From a virus: a stretch of 43,350 nt of DNA. Where the stretch lies: positions 1 through 43,350 of IMG/VR virus record IMGVR_UViG_3300017728_000022; one strand, written 5' to 3'. A program made the position numbers and the translations under genes. Numbering within the stretch: position 1 is the first letter of the stretch; the number at the start of each line of letters is the position of its first letter. A model generated the notes under the pieces. It made no database searches. It worked only from the letters and a program-made list of their open reading frames with translations, and had not been told where the DNA came from. Positions 25,499 through 34,421 of this stretch are shown here, piece after piece.

Positions 25499-26674
25499 TT
25501 ATTTTTTTCTTCTAATTTTCAACTTGGAAGAACTTTGACCACCTGATACTGATTTAACAGTCCAGCCGTTAGAAGCTTTGACAGTTTCGTGGGTCCCTCT
25601 CGGATCCATGTCAATGTTCTTAGCTTTGGACATCGTTTCTTTTATTGCGTCGGTTTTACCTTGCTGATAAAAGTGATTTGCAATCGCATCAGGGTTCATA
25701 GCTGTAAATAAGGATTTGTGATATCCGGCCGCATCATTCATTTCATTTTTATCATTCAAGAACTTCTTGACAAAATTTGTGATGTCGGATTGACTCTCCT
25801 TAACTTTATCTGCGTTGTTAACTTTGAAACGAAATTTCTTTTCACCAACACTGAAATCAAAACCTTTGAAATCGTTGGAAAAAAGCTTTTCTGTTTTAGT
25901 ATTAAACGTAGATTGTTGTTGTGCAGCTATTTTAGTTGCCTCCTCGTTGTCTTTTTTATAGCGATTAAAAAACTCAACCGCTTTTGTTTGTTCTGGATTT
26001 AATTTAGATCCAGCTTTAACTTCTTTATAGTATTTGGTTTTTAAACCTTCTAAGTGACTTTTAGCTTTAGCTACTTCTTCTTTGTATGCTAATTTTGCTT
26101 TTCTAACCTCTCTCTCTTCATCTAACTCCTCGTCATAAGAAAAGTCTTCCATGAGGACATCAATATCTTCTTTGTCAAGATATGGTTTGGTGTTCTCGTA
26201 ATATTCTCTTAATAATTGCGTTTCATTTAATGAAGCGTAATCCGTGTTAAGCTTTACATAATCCTCCAGGCTTCCCCCGGTCTCATCCATAAACTCAACC
26301 ACTTTTTGTATATTTTCTGGTAATTCAATACCAGCATCCGCTTCAACTATAGCCTGCTCAACTTGTTCGTTTAGTTCCTCTACTTGATCTGTTATTTCTT
26401 CAATAACGGATTCCTCAGCTTGAACGGGCTGTTCTTCATTTTGGATGGGCTCCCGTACTTCTTCAACCACTCCTTCGCTACTTGGCGGGTTTTCGGGTTG
26501 CTCGAGAGGAGCATTGCTTGCATTTGTTTCTTGTTCTGGAACGGCATCTTCTTTTGGTTTACTAAGCTCGTCTAAATTAACCTTAATAACGCCTTCGTCG
26601 TAAGACATTGGGTTTTGCTCTACTGCAGTTGTTTCTTCAACGACTGGAGTTTCTTGTTGTGTTTCTTCTGACAT
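25499..26674 (-). CDS. Scaffold-like capsid assembly protein (391 aa)
   Basis: The N-terminal half is very acidic and low in complexity (many Glu, Gln, Val and Pro). A helical, charged middle with coiled-coil character follows (roughly residues 170-245, EEREVRKAKLAYKEEVAKAK). The end is short and strongly basic (SSSKLKIRRKK). An acidic coiled coil with a basic capsid-binding tail, located between portal and capsid genes, is the standard signature of phage scaffolding proteins. The tail would contact the inner face of the capsid subunits. No protease motif was seen, so it does not look like a protease-scaffold fusion. Confidence 0.8.
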   Translation of the reverse strand: MSEETQQETPVVEETTAVEQNPMSYDEGVIKVNLDELSKPKEDAVPEQETNASNAPLEQPENPPSSEGVVEEVREPIQNEEQPVQAEESVIEEITDQVEELNEQVEQAIVEADAGIELPENIQKVVEFMDETGGSLEDYVKLNTDYASLNETQLLREYYENTKPYLDKEDIDVLMEDFSYDEELDEEREVRKAKLAYKEEVAKAKSHLEGLKTKYYKEVKAGSKLNPEQTKAVEFFNRYKKDNEEATKIAAQQQSTFNTKTEKLFSNDFKGFDFSVGEKKFRFKVNNADKVKESQSDITNFVKKFLNDKNEMNDAAGYHKSLFTAMNPDAIANHFYQQGKTDAIKETMSKAKNIDMDPRGTHETVKASNGWTVKSVSGGQSSSKLKIRRKK

Positions 26675-26706
26675 GATAAAATATTATATAATTATTACTA
26701 TTATTA

Positions 26707-29133
26707 TTACCTAGGATCAAAGGAACCTAGGTCGAAATCCCCGCTAAGTATATCGTTTCCACTGGATTCGAAGTTTCTAGGAGGCAAATCATTCTTTCTT
26801 TGATTTATTAATTCACTCTGTTGTGTTGCTTGCAATTTAGTTCGATCGTCTTTTCTATCTTCTTTTTCTGCTAGTTCAGACTTTCTACCTTGAACCTCAA
26901 CTCCCTTAAGCTGCATGTTCATTGAAAATTCTAGTTGCATTAACTCTTTCTTTAAAGCAGCTTCTTGCATTAATCTTTGAGCATCAATTTGTGCTTTAGC
27001 TTGTTCAAAAGAAACTTTTTGCTGAGTTAAAGCTTGTTGCTTTTGCACCTCTGCCATCGCAGCCGCTTCTGTTGCTTGAGCGTTAGCCTGTGCTTGAGCT
27101 TGCATATTTTGTTGTTGCATCTGCTGATCTAGCATTTGCTTTTCTTTCTTCCTTACTTTTAATAACTGATTAGCTAGCTTTATGTTTTTTATATCTCTTA
27201 AATCAATTGCGTCTGACAAATCAATCATACCCGCTGCAACCGCAGCTTGTATATTATTCTCAAGAACTGCTTTCTCTTCTTCACCTGGTGATAATTCTAT
27301 AAATATACCAAAATCATATAAATATAAATTAGACATTTCCTCTAATACAGCTACGTTCTGGTTGCCTATCTTATGTATAAAAGCTTCCCTGGTTGGAGAG
27401 TACTCTATTATATCAGATATTCTTAACGATAAATTATCGCATAAATCCGATGTTAAAAATAAACTACCGTTTAGTATATGCCTAGTTGCCGTATTAGAAT
27501 TAGCTGCCGCAAGTTTTTGAACACCCACTAAAGCTCTAGCGTCTGGTGTTGTTCCATCTCTTGCTTCGTTAAGGCCAGTTACATCTCTTATCATTTGCAA
27601 ATAATAATTATATGTAGCTATTAAACTTTGAAGCTTTGCTCCGCCTGAGCCTGTTTGTAATTCCTGTATAGGTACTTTGCCAGGATTCATATCTCCCTCT
27701 TGCGTAAATGATCTACCAATAACAGAACCTGTTTGGAAAAACATATTCAACGCTTCTTGGGGATTATAATTTGTACCATTACCTAAGTCAACTTCAGCTA
27801 AACCATCAGCGTCTAAGTAAACACCGTCAGGCACCATTCTAGACATTACTTGTTGAAGCTTCAAATGTGTAAGCTGAATCATATCCGCAAACCCTGTTAT
27901 ACGTGATACGATGCTCTCTATTCGACCTTTATACATTCTAGGTGCTACTATACTATAATTCATTTTAACCTTCGTATAGTCGCTCTTTGGCCTTATCATA
28001 TTTTTAGCCATTTCCCATTTAAGCATCTTACCTCCTAATACTTTTACTCCTTCGTATAAAACCTCTAGGGATTGAGAAGCTTTTGATATTCCGTACTCCT
28101 CCATCAATTCTGGCGGCGGATTAAAATCATCGCTTTTAGGTATAGTTTTTTCAGCTCCTGTTGCTGTTTCTTTTACTTTATAAACATCATTAGCAAAAGT
28201 CTTGTAATTAAAGTACAATATTTGTACAGTGTTTGAATCGTCCTCGTCATAGTTAGTCAGCGTGCGGTCATAAAAGCCGTTATTATTGTATGACTGACTT
28301 GATATTTCAGATAAATCGTCATTAGTAAGACCAGGAAATTCTTTTTTAAGCTCGTTTAAATGAACTCTTCTAATTTCACCTACATAATATATATCATCAA
28401 AATAAGGTGATTCAGTATATGACCAAACTAAGTTGACAGGATCAACGTATTCAACCTTAACTCCTTCTGCTTTAGAGAATGAATTCTTAACAGCCCCTAT
28501 ACCTATAGTGGTTAAATCGTAATTACATCTTCTTTTTATTAAATCATACTTATTGCCCTCTAATAAAACATTAAGCGCTTGTTCTTCGGCTAATTCTACT
28601 TGTTGCTTATAGCTAAGCTGCATGTGTAAATCGAGCTCTTCTTTGTTCTTTGGTAAAGTCTCTTGATCTGTTTCAAATAAATTAACCCCAAATTCAGCTG
28701 CTGCAAACTCGTTTATCTCTTTAGTTTGCATATCTCTTATGATAGCTTCCATGTATCTTGTACGTTTCTCAACGCCGTATGGATCTTGCGAATAAGCTTT
28801 TATGTCAAAAGTTCTTTCTGACATTCCGTTTACTACTATATCTACAAACTTGGGTATAACCGGAACAGGCTTCCAATCTAAATTCAAATACGACAAGTCA
28901 CCATTGATAGACAACTCATCTTTATATTTTTGTATTCCTTGTTCGCCTCTTGCATACAATCTAAGATTGTGAAAAGTGTTTTGATTACTTTTAAACCTAC
29001 CTAGGCCGTTATCGGTTTTGAACCACTCGTTCTCTATAGCTCTACCGATAGATGTACCATAATCTAGTGACATCTTTTCTTCATCGCTCGCTATTTGGCT
29101 CGGAAAATAACTTGTTATAACTGACTCAGCCAT
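26707..29133 (-). CDS. Portal protein
   Basis: The 808-aa protein would form the dodecameric DNA gate at the head vertex. The segment WKPVPVIPKFVDIVVNGM (about residues 87-104) and the central VPDGVYLDADGL / NMFFQTGSVIG / VTGLNEARDG blocks match portals of large podoviruses, including the crAss-like type as I recall them. The C-terminal ~150 residues are a long Gln/Ala/Lys-rich coiled coil (for example MLDQQMQQQNMQAQAQANAQ), the barrel-like extension, ending in an Asp-rich tail. It starts four bases before the preceding terminase ends on the same transcript, and the scaffold gene follows. Confidence 0.9.
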   Translation of the reverse strand: MAESVITSYFPSQIASDEEKMSLDYGTSIGRAIENEWFKTDNGLGRFKSNQNTFHNLRLYARGEQGIQKYKDELSINGDLSYLNLDWKPVPVIPKFVDIVVNGMSERTFDIKAYSQDPYGVEKRTRYMEAIIRDMQTKEINEFAAAEFGVNLFETDQETLPKNKEELDLHMQLSYKQQVELAEEQALNVLLEGNKYDLIKRRCNYDLTTIGIGAVKNSFSKAEGVKVEYVDPVNLVWSYTESPYFDDIYYVGEIRRVHLNELKKEFPGLTNDDLSEISSQSYNNNGFYDRTLTNYDEDDSNTVQILYFNYKTFANDVYKVKETATGAEKTIPKSDDFNPPPELMEEYGISKASQSLEVLYEGVKVLGGKMLKWEMAKNMIRPKSDYTKVKMNYSIVAPRMYKGRIESIVSRITGFADMIQLTHLKLQQVMSRMVPDGVYLDADGLAEVDLGNGTNYNPQEALNMFFQTGSVIGRSFTQEGDMNPGKVPIQELQTGSGGAKLQSLIATYNYYLQMIRDVTGLNEARDGTTPDARALVGVQKLAAANSNTATRHILNGSLFLTSDLCDNLSLRISDIIEYSPTREAFIHKIGNQNVAVLEEMSNLYLYDFGIFIELSPGEEEKAVLENNIQAAVAAGMIDLSDAIDLRDIKNIKLANQLLKVRKKEKQMLDQQMQQQNMQAQAQANAQATEAAAMAEVQKQQALTQQKVSFEQAKAQIDAQRLMQEAALKKELMQLEFSMNMQLKGVEVQGRKSELAEKEDRKDDRTKLQATQQSELINQRKNDLPPRNFESSGNDILSGDFDLGSFDPR

Positions 29134-29137
29134 ATTT

Positions 29138-31351
29138 TTATTTTTCTATTATTTTGGAAAACGCACCTGAATTGGTGTATTTAGCTATTCTTAAATTTAA
29201 TTTTCTTTTTTCTAGTTGAGGCACGGGGCGGTATAAATTCCTATTGCAAGCCATAATGGCGAGACCAGAACTTATAGCAGCATCAAACTTTGTTCTTTTG
29301 TTTATGTCAAACTTTGACCAATCGTTTAAAGTTTCATTAAAGTACATTGTACCGTATTGCCCGTCACTCTTTAATCCTACGTGTTGATCTATATAAGATT
29401 CAATTGCCGCAGCGTGTGCTTGTTTTATATCTTCACTTGAATTAGGTATTCCGCCTATTTCTTTTTCTGTTACGGATAACTTGTTCCATATTTTATCGGG
29501 TCTGTTCATTGAGTACCCTCTATAACCTCTTCTTTTAAAATAATAAAGCAACCTTGGCTTGTTGTTCTCACATAATAAAGGCATCCCGTAAAATACACAT
29601 GCCATTAATACATCTTCAAAAAACATCTCAGCTGTTTGAGGTCTTGCTACGTATTCAAGGAAAAAAGTATTAGGCGGATGATCTTCTAAGCTAAACTTAG
29701 TTAACCCATGCAAAGCCCCCTTTGAACCTCTACCGTCAGTTGTGCCTGATATATCGTAACTATCGCATCCGAATGCACCCATGTGATCATTACCTGGGCT
29801 TTTCATATTGTTTTTAATTACTTGTTTATTTTGTAATGCAACTGTAGGCACCCAAGATAATTTAAACCTACCGTTAGGATTTGGCGTAAATCTAACTTTA
29901 GTGTCTTTTATTCCGTTCTCCCAACTAAAGCTTCCTGTTGTTATTACATTAGAATTGCTTAAGTCTTCGTTGTAGTCTATTTGCTCGTATATTTTAACTA
30001 AATTAAATATACTGTTTTTAGTCTCATCTCTAAATGCGTGCTCCTCTGTCCTAGGGAATTGTCTATAAAATTCATTAAGAGCATCTTGGTCTCCTTTTAA
30101 TCCTTCTACTTCATTATTCCAATGCTCTATTACTCCTTGGTCTATTTGTTCCCCGTGAGGGCCAACACAATCCTCTGGTGGCTTATCGAAGACAGGCATT
30201 CCAAAAGAATCAATGAATCCTTCGTAGTTCCATTCCATAGGTATGAACAAAGAATAGAGTCCTGACTTGGTTTGTCCATTTCTGTTTCTTTTTAAAACAT
30301 TAGAATCGTTGAATAACTTTTTGAAATTTTCACCTCCCTTATCTAAAGCGTTTGATGTTGATCCCATCATACACTTACCAATAATTCTGCTTCCTAATCT
30401 TAGCGTTGTTTTCGTAACCCTCCAGTTGTTGAGGATGTTGTCCGGCTTCTCCCATTTACCCGATTCATCATGGACGAGGAGTTTAAGCTTCTCCCCATCG
30501 TAGGAGTTGTCGCCCGTATTCTTCCAGTCGATAGTGGTATCGAGACCCTCGAGGAGTTCCTGATCTTGTTTATTTTGTATGGATTTTCTAGTGAGTCTAC
30601 TGGCAGGTATTCTATAGGCAAGCTCGGTCTTGGGGCGGTCCATACCGTCTTGGATCGGTTTGAAAAAGAAGGGATAGTTGACGGAAATTGGTACCACCTT
30701 ATCTGTGAACATCTTCTTAGCATCGGAACCCGATTTGGACAATATGCCGAACCGTGAATCCGAGGAAATTGTAGCAAGGTTAACTGACTCAGCTGAGGAC
30801 ATAAAAGAGAACCCTGATCTACGGTTTTTAAGATAACACATTCCATAAGCCCGGGTGTCGGCTTTGCAAGCCTCCCAGAAAATGAAGAATAATCTGTTTG
30901 CTTCCCTAAAGTCTGGGAACCCAACATCAATTTTGGACCACTGCAAGTACATAAAGTGAGTGCCAGTAATGTAAGTAGCCACACTTTTATTATTGAACCA
31001 ATGGCCTTCTTCTCTGCGTTTAAATTGTTCATCTATATATGGTTCCCATTTTTTATGAAAAGCATCAGGGTAATCCCTCCAATCAAAAACACTTTGTATT
31101 TGTTTTAATTCTTTTGGATATTCTTCAACTGTCCACTTGTTATTTGATTTATCTAATTTAGCAGGAACTTTAGGTAAAGCTATTTTTAATCCTTGTATAT
31201 TGTACACTTCACCTATCTGCCCTGTCTTGCTTATTACAACTACATCATTTTCTTTATTGTAGCCGTATTTCCATTTTCTAGACTTATTTAGCCTAGATAT
31301 AGTATTTTGCTTTATTGGCGTTATTACACTGTATAGATTTTGCTTATACAT
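29138..31351 (-). CDS. terL: Terminase large subunit
   Basis: This 737-aa packaging motor has an N-terminal ATPase and a C-terminal RNase H-like nuclease. NRRSGFS (about residues 176-182) is a deviant Walker A as in many marine phage terminases. LLVHDESGKW carries the Walker B pair Asp295-Glu296, and GCDSYD begins the nuclease metal site (Asp530). The start codon overlaps the stop of the terminase-small-like gene by one base. One tract, roughly 30415-30960, which encodes the ATPase core, uses GC-rich codons (CTC, GAC, AAG, ATC) unlike the AT-rich ends of the same gene. This suggests intragenic recombination. The reading frame is intact throughout. Confidence 0.95.
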   Translation of the reverse strand: MYKQNLYSVITPIKQNTISRLNKSRKWKYGYNKENDVVVISKTGQIGEVYNIQGLKIALPKVPAKLDKSNNKWTVEEYPKELKQIQSVFDWRDYPDAFHKKWEPYIDEQFKRREEGHWFNNKSVATYITGTHFMYLQWSKIDVGFPDFREANRLFFIFWEACKADTRAYGMCYLKNRRSGFSFMSSAESVNLATISSDSRFGILSKSGSDAKKMFTDKVVPISVNYPFFFKPIQDGMDRPKTELAYRIPASRLTRKSIQNKQDQELLEGLDTTIDWKNTGDNSYDGEKLKLLVHDESGKWEKPDNILNNWRVTKTTLRLGSRIIGKCMMGSTSNALDKGGENFKKLFNDSNVLKRNRNGQTKSGLYSLFIPMEWNYEGFIDSFGMPVFDKPPEDCVGPHGEQIDQGVIEHWNNEVEGLKGDQDALNEFYRQFPRTEEHAFRDETKNSIFNLVKIYEQIDYNEDLSNSNVITTGSFSWENGIKDTKVRFTPNPNGRFKLSWVPTVALQNKQVIKNNMKSPGNDHMGAFGCDSYDISGTTDGRGSKGALHGLTKFSLEDHPPNTFFLEYVARPQTAEMFFEDVLMACVFYGMPLLCENNKPRLLYYFKRRGYRGYSMNRPDKIWNKLSVTEKEIGGIPNSSEDIKQAHAAAIESYIDQHVGLKSDGQYGTMYFNETLNDWSKFDINKRTKFDAAISSGLAIMACNRNLYRPVPQLEKRKLNLRIAKYTNSGAFSKIIEK

Positions 31352-31626
31352 TACCTAGATCTTTTTTCAGCAAAACCTTTAAAAGCCTCTTTTTTAACTT
31401 CTTCTTTCGGCTTATCGTCTAGTAAGTTCTGTTCTTCTTGTATTCTGTTTAGTATTTCGAAAGCGTCAAAAATAGCTAGCTTTTTAGTTGCTGCTGCATT
31501 CTTTAATCTATCAGCAGTAATATCGTCTCCCGAATCAACGATAGCTTCTTTAGCTACTTTTATTAATTCTTCTACTGCTCTATGCCCAGCTTGGATTATA
31601 TTCTTTTTCGTTTCCTTGACGTTCAT
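31351..31626 (-). CDS. Probable terminase small subunit (91 aa)
   Basis: This 91-aa helical protein contains AGHRAVEELIKVAKEAIVDS, then GDDITADRLKNAAATKKLAI and DAFEILNRI. It ends in a basic tail. It lies directly upstream of terL and shares one base with it, so translation is coupled. The size and all-helical make-up fit a DNA-recognising terminase small subunit, although I see no clear helix-turn-helix. Its first 46 bases overlap the end of the 196-aa gene. The name rests on position and on my memory of the same pair in related phages. Confidence 0.7.
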   Translation of the reverse strand: MNVKETKKNIIQAGHRAVEELIKVAKEAIVDSGDDITADRLKNAAATKKLAIFDAFEILNRIQEEQNLLDDKPKEEVKKEAFKGFAEKRSR

Positions 31627-32170
31627 ATTTGATTGTGATTTGATTAGTTGGTACTCTATATAGCTTTTGCCTGTCTATTATAAACTCGTACTCGCTACTA
31701 GGTTTAAAGCCTATTAAATCCTGCTCTTCAACGTCTTTGAGATCTGGATCTTTTGTTTTAATAACTCCTATTAATGGCTTTTCAAAATTAATAGAAAACA
31801 TTTTATCTTCATGAATGGGTTTTACAAAATTATAACCTTTACAAGCTTCCCATTTATTTTTTCTTTTATAAGCATATACTTGATCAGCGCTTACAAAAAA
31901 AGTGTCATTTTCGAAATAGCTTTTGCTATTCTTTTCATTTCCTCGTATATCTCTATACCTTCTAAAAACATTATGGTGTACAATAACCTCATCACCTATT
32001 TTTATGCTTGTTTCAATTCCTAGTGGTATTGCTATCACTATACCTTCTCTACTTACATAATTGTGATTTTGCAATTCTGTATTTAATATAAGTTTTGAAT
32101 CACCAATTACTTTTTCATTATTGGTCCTGCTGTTTTTAGGTTTTACAATAAACTCAAAAATAGCTTTCAT
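31580..32170 (-). CDS. Putative GroES-like barrel protein (196 aa)
   Basis: This 196-aa protein has a middle section (SREGIVIAIPLG, IKIGDEVIVHHNVFRRYRDI, FFVSADQVYAYK) that resembles the beta-barrel and 'xVGDxVxx' turn of co-chaperonin GroES and its distant relatives. The ends do not match GroES, and the protein is about twice the usual length. It is distinct from the genuine GroES at 37115-37372. Its 3' end overlaps the terminase-small-like gene by 46 bases in another frame. It could be a chaperonin partner or an unrelated barrel; the assignment is tentative. Confidence 0.6.
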   Translation of the reverse strand: MKAIFEFIVKPKNSRTNNEKVIGDSKLILNTELQNHNYVSREGIVIAIPLGIETSIKIGDEVIVHHNVFRRYRDIRGNEKNSKSYFENDTFFVSADQVYAYKRKNKWEACKGYNFVKPIHEDKMFSINFEKPLIGVIKTKDPDLKDVEEQDLIGFKPSSEYEFIIDRQKLYRVPTNQITIKYERQGNEKEYNPSWA

Positions 32171-32389
32171 TTAATAATCTATATTATATTCAATAGCTAT
32201 TGCCATGTTTTTATTGAAATCTTTCCAAGGTAACACGTCGTCCCCTTTCTGTATATAAATAGAGTACTTATCTTTCTCTTCTATAATATTAACTATAGTA
32301 TGCCCGCCGTAAACCTCTTGACCTACTGCGTAGTGCATCGCATCATTCTTATAGTCTTTACCTATGCTAATCTTCCTTAATAGACTCAT
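32171..32389 (-). CDS. Small hypothetical protein (72 aa)
   Basis: This 72-aa protein starts MSLLRKISIGKDYKNDAMHY and then AVGQEVYGGHTIVNI, with a beta-rich remainder. I recall similar short proteins beside terminase genes in marine phages. No function is known. Its start overlaps the end of the coiled-coil protein gene by 23 bases and its stop abuts the next gene's start, so it belongs to the same tightly packed translational unit. Confidence 0.7.
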   Translation of the reverse strand: MSLLRKISIGKDYKNDAMHYAVGQEVYGGHTIVNIIEEKDKYSIYIQKGDDVLPWKDFNKNMAIAIEYNIDY

Positions 32390-32609
32390 CTTTCTCTTTT
32401 ATTTCGCCTGTAGATATATCTATGTCTACTTTACCGTATTTGTCTTGTAACTCAGACTGCTTAGATTGGAACTCTTTAGACGCCTCGGTTATAGCGTGTA
32501 ATAACTCGTGCTTCTGTGCTTCTATACCCCCTATTTGCAATTGAAGATTATTAATCTTGTGTATGCCGGCTTGCAATTCGTCCAGCTCTTTTTTTTCTAA
32601 TTTACTCAT
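32367..32609 (-). CDS. Small coiled-coil protein (80 aa)
   Basis: This 80-aa protein is nearly all charged helix: KLEKKELDELQAGIHKINNL, then IEAQKHELLHAITEASKEFQ and an acidic end (IKEKDESIKED). It is predicted to form a coiled coil. It has no catalytic motif. The leader before its ATG contains a TAATTAAATTTAATT stretch that is also present before groEL at 38929-38950. It may be a small assembly or lysis accessory protein. Confidence 0.7.
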   Translation of the reverse strand: MSKLEKKELDELQAGIHKINNLQLQIGGIEAQKHELLHAITEASKEFQSKQSELQDKYGKVDIDISTGEIKEKDESIKED

Positions 32610-32635
32610 TTAATTAAATTTAATTGTTATTTTTT

Positions 32636-32890
32636 TTATTTTTGCTTTAGATAATTAATAATTACGTCTAAATCAACATCTTTTAATACTTTATTACCCA
32701 TAGCCGCTTTGTTTTCTTTGAACCAATTCTCCGGATCAGACAAGCATTTTGCATATTGTATTACCATTTCCTGAGGTGTATCGACTATAAATCTATAAGC
32801 GGGGCAACCCACTTGCAAACTCCATCTATCATCAGGAAGCTGCATTATAGTGGTTTTTTGTATTTTAAAATTAGGCTTAAGTTCTGACAT
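32636..32890 (-). CDS. Small hypothetical protein (84 aa)
   Basis: The start chosen is MSELKPNFKIQKT at 32890, one base after the stop of the holin gene; the longer frame from 32950 would run back into that gene. The protein has a compact alpha/beta look: IMQLPDDRWSLQVGCPAYRF, then VDTPQEMVIQYAKCLSDPEN and a C-terminal DVDLDVIINYLKQK. No recognised motif is present. It follows a holin, but nothing links it to lysis beyond that. Confidence 0.65.
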   Translation of the reverse strand: MSELKPNFKIQKTTIMQLPDDRWSLQVGCPAYRFIVDTPQEMVIQYAKCLSDPENWFKENKAAMGNKVLKDVDLDVIINYLKQK

Positions 32891-32891
32891 G

Positions 32892-33287
32892 CTACTTAGA
32901 TTGCATTGATTTCGCTTTTTCCCAAGATCTTCCAACAAAATAAGCACCATAAACCGTCACTAACAATGTTTGAAATATTGGTATATATTCCTCGGCTATT
33001 ACGAATTCCCCAATGTTGCCATCGAAAAATGCACATACCGTAAATATAAATGTTAAATATATAAGAACAGCTGGCCGAATATTTTTAGAAAGAAAAGAGT
33101 CAGATTTCATATCTGATTCCCATCTTGCGGTAACTTGTTCTTGAGCCTCTTTATCTGCTTTTTCTAATATTTCAGTTATAAGCCTATGCGCCTCAAGTTT
33201 TTCCTCCTTGGTTGTTGTAAGCTTATCGATAACGTTACCAACCTCTTTGATAACGCTACCTGATAGCCATTCCCATATTTTTTTCAT
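32892..33287 (-). CDS. Holin, 3-TM type (GTA-holin-like)
   Basis: This 131-aa protein has an amphipathic charged N-terminal helix followed by WESDMKSDSFLSKNIRPAVL. That is the signature junction of the 3-TM holin family found in phages and gene transfer agents (PF11351-like). Hydrophobic segments are near residues 73-90 (VLIYLTFIFTVCAFF) and 100-117 (YIPIFQTLLVTVYGAYFVG). The N-terminal helix may be the third, membrane-associated segment. It would open the inner membrane for lysis. No lysin is adjacent, since the M15 enzyme lies 31 kb away, but both sit on the late strand. Confidence 0.85.
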   Translation of the reverse strand: MKKIWEWLSGSVIKEVGNVIDKLTTTKEEKLEAHRLITEILEKADKEAQEQVTARWESDMKSDSFLSKNIRPAVLIYLTFIFTVCAFFDGNIGEFVIAEEYIPIFQTLLVTVYGAYFVGRSWEKAKSMQSK

Positions 33288-33289
33288 TT

Positions 33290-34273
33290 TTATTTATTGT
33301 CCTTTAACGACGCTTTATCCCTTTTTTGTGATTGATCAGTTATTAGATTTTTCGGATCATATTTAGGGTTATATTCTAGCGGCTCACCGTTCAAAGTGTA
33401 AGTTGGGTGCTTTACATAGCCGGGTTTACGTGCGCTCTTGTTAAGCTTTTTAGTATAGGCAGTTTTAGCCTTTTTAGAAGCTTTCTGCTTTTGTGTTTGT
33501 TTAGCTACTGAAGGCTTAGCAGCTTTAGTTGCTCTTCTTGCTACTCTAGCCGCTTTTCTTTCTGCAGCTCTTTCTTTTCTTTCTGCTTTTTTAATGTTTC
33601 CAGCATCTCTAGCAGTTTTAGCTTTAGCTAATTTTTTATCAATAGACTTTGTCTTTCTAGTTTGCTTTTTAGTAGGCTCTACTTTTTTACCTTTAGGCTT
33701 TATAACAGCAGCATCTATTTTTCCTGTCAATTTTGTTTCTACTGATAAAGGCTTAATACCTGTTGACTTAATCGTTGAAACAGCTGCTACCTTTTTCCTT
33801 TTTTTCGGCTTAGCATCCCAGTTTCCTGTTCCAGTAAAAGATTTTGTTTGTCTTTTCGCTTCCTTTATATAATCAGCTTTTGACATACCCGCATACCTTT
33901 TAGTTTTCTTAGCTTTCTCATAAGCCATATCGTAACTAACCTTTGGTCCGTGTATCACGCCGGTTTTCTTAACCTTTGGATTTAATTCAACAAGATTAGC
34001 GTACTCTTTTTTTACTGAATAAGGAGTCATAGAAATATCATCCGAGGGGATAGCTTGCATGGCGTTGTTAGCTTTCTGATTTCCCCCTATTGTGCCTAGC
34101 CCATCTTCTCCTTTTTTAATGGATTGCCCGTCATATCTATCTTTAGCAGGTGAGGACATTTTCATTTTAACAGGAGCGCCCATGTTTAATATAGGTTGTG
34201 TTACCATACCTCCTTGGGTTGTTCTTTTAATTTTTGCGGTTATAGGACTGCAGCCTTTTTGTTTATATGCCAT
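33290..34273 (-). CDS. Lys/Ala-rich basic protein with SPAK motif (327 aa)
   Basis: This 327-aa protein starts MAYKQKGCSPITAKIKRTTQ and carries MKMSSPAKDRYDG near residue 40. Residues ~150-285 are extremely basic, histone-like and low in complexity (many KKQTRKTKS, KAERKERAAERKAARVARR type stretches). The C-terminus is more ordered (GYVKHPTYTLNGEPLEYNPK). A protein this basic in the late region could condense or escort packaged DNA, or bind the capsid interior. It could also simply be disordered. It starts one base after the stop of the 48-aa protein. Confidence 0.75.
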   Translation of the reverse strand: MAYKQKGCSPITAKIKRTTQGGMVTQPILNMGAPVKMKMSSPAKDRYDGQSIKKGEDGLGTIGGNQKANNAMQAIPSDDISMTPYSVKKEYANLVELNPKVKKTGVIHGPKVSYDMAYEKAKKTKRYAGMSKADYIKEAKRQTKSFTGTGNWDAKPKKRKKVAAVSTIKSTGIKPLSVETKLTGKIDAAVIKPKGKKVEPTKKQTRKTKSIDKKLAKAKTARDAGNIKKAERKERAAERKAARVARRATKAAKPSVAKQTQKQKASKKAKTAYTKKLNKSARKPGYVKHPTYTLNGEPLEYNPKYDPKNLITDQSQKRDKASLKDNK

Positions 34274-34274
34274 C

Positions 34275-34421
34275 TTATTTATTTTTATATGGGAAATATT
34301 TATTTAATGTTTCTTTTCTTTTTTTGCAGCCACACCCTCCAGGTATTTTATCTGCTAATTTTTTTATACCAGTAGCTTTAGTAAATTTTTCTACTGTATC
34401 TCCTAATCCTTTTGATTCCAT
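34275..34421 (-). CDS. Conserved small CGC-motif protein (48 aa)
   Basis: A 48-aa frame reads MESKGLGDTVEKFTKATGIK and then KLADKIPGGCGCKKRKETLN before FPYKNK. The GLGDTVEKFTKATGI...CGCKKR arrangement is one I recall as recurrent in Bacteroidota and marine phages. The closely spaced cysteines within a basic stretch could bind metal or nucleic acid. It overlaps the 44-aa membrane frame by 44 bases in another frame and is one base from the 327-aa gene. Function is unknown. Confidence 0.75.
   Translation of the reverse strand: MESKGLGDTVEKFTKATGIKKLADKIPGGCGCKKRKETLNKYFPYKNK

Noticed and set aside
30400-31032. A 210-aa minus-strand frame and an opposite 95-aa plus-strand frame inside the terminase gene
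   Set aside because: Both exist only because the GC-rich tract of terL lacks stop codons in other frames. The terL frame carries the Walker B residues and nuclease motif and is continuous.
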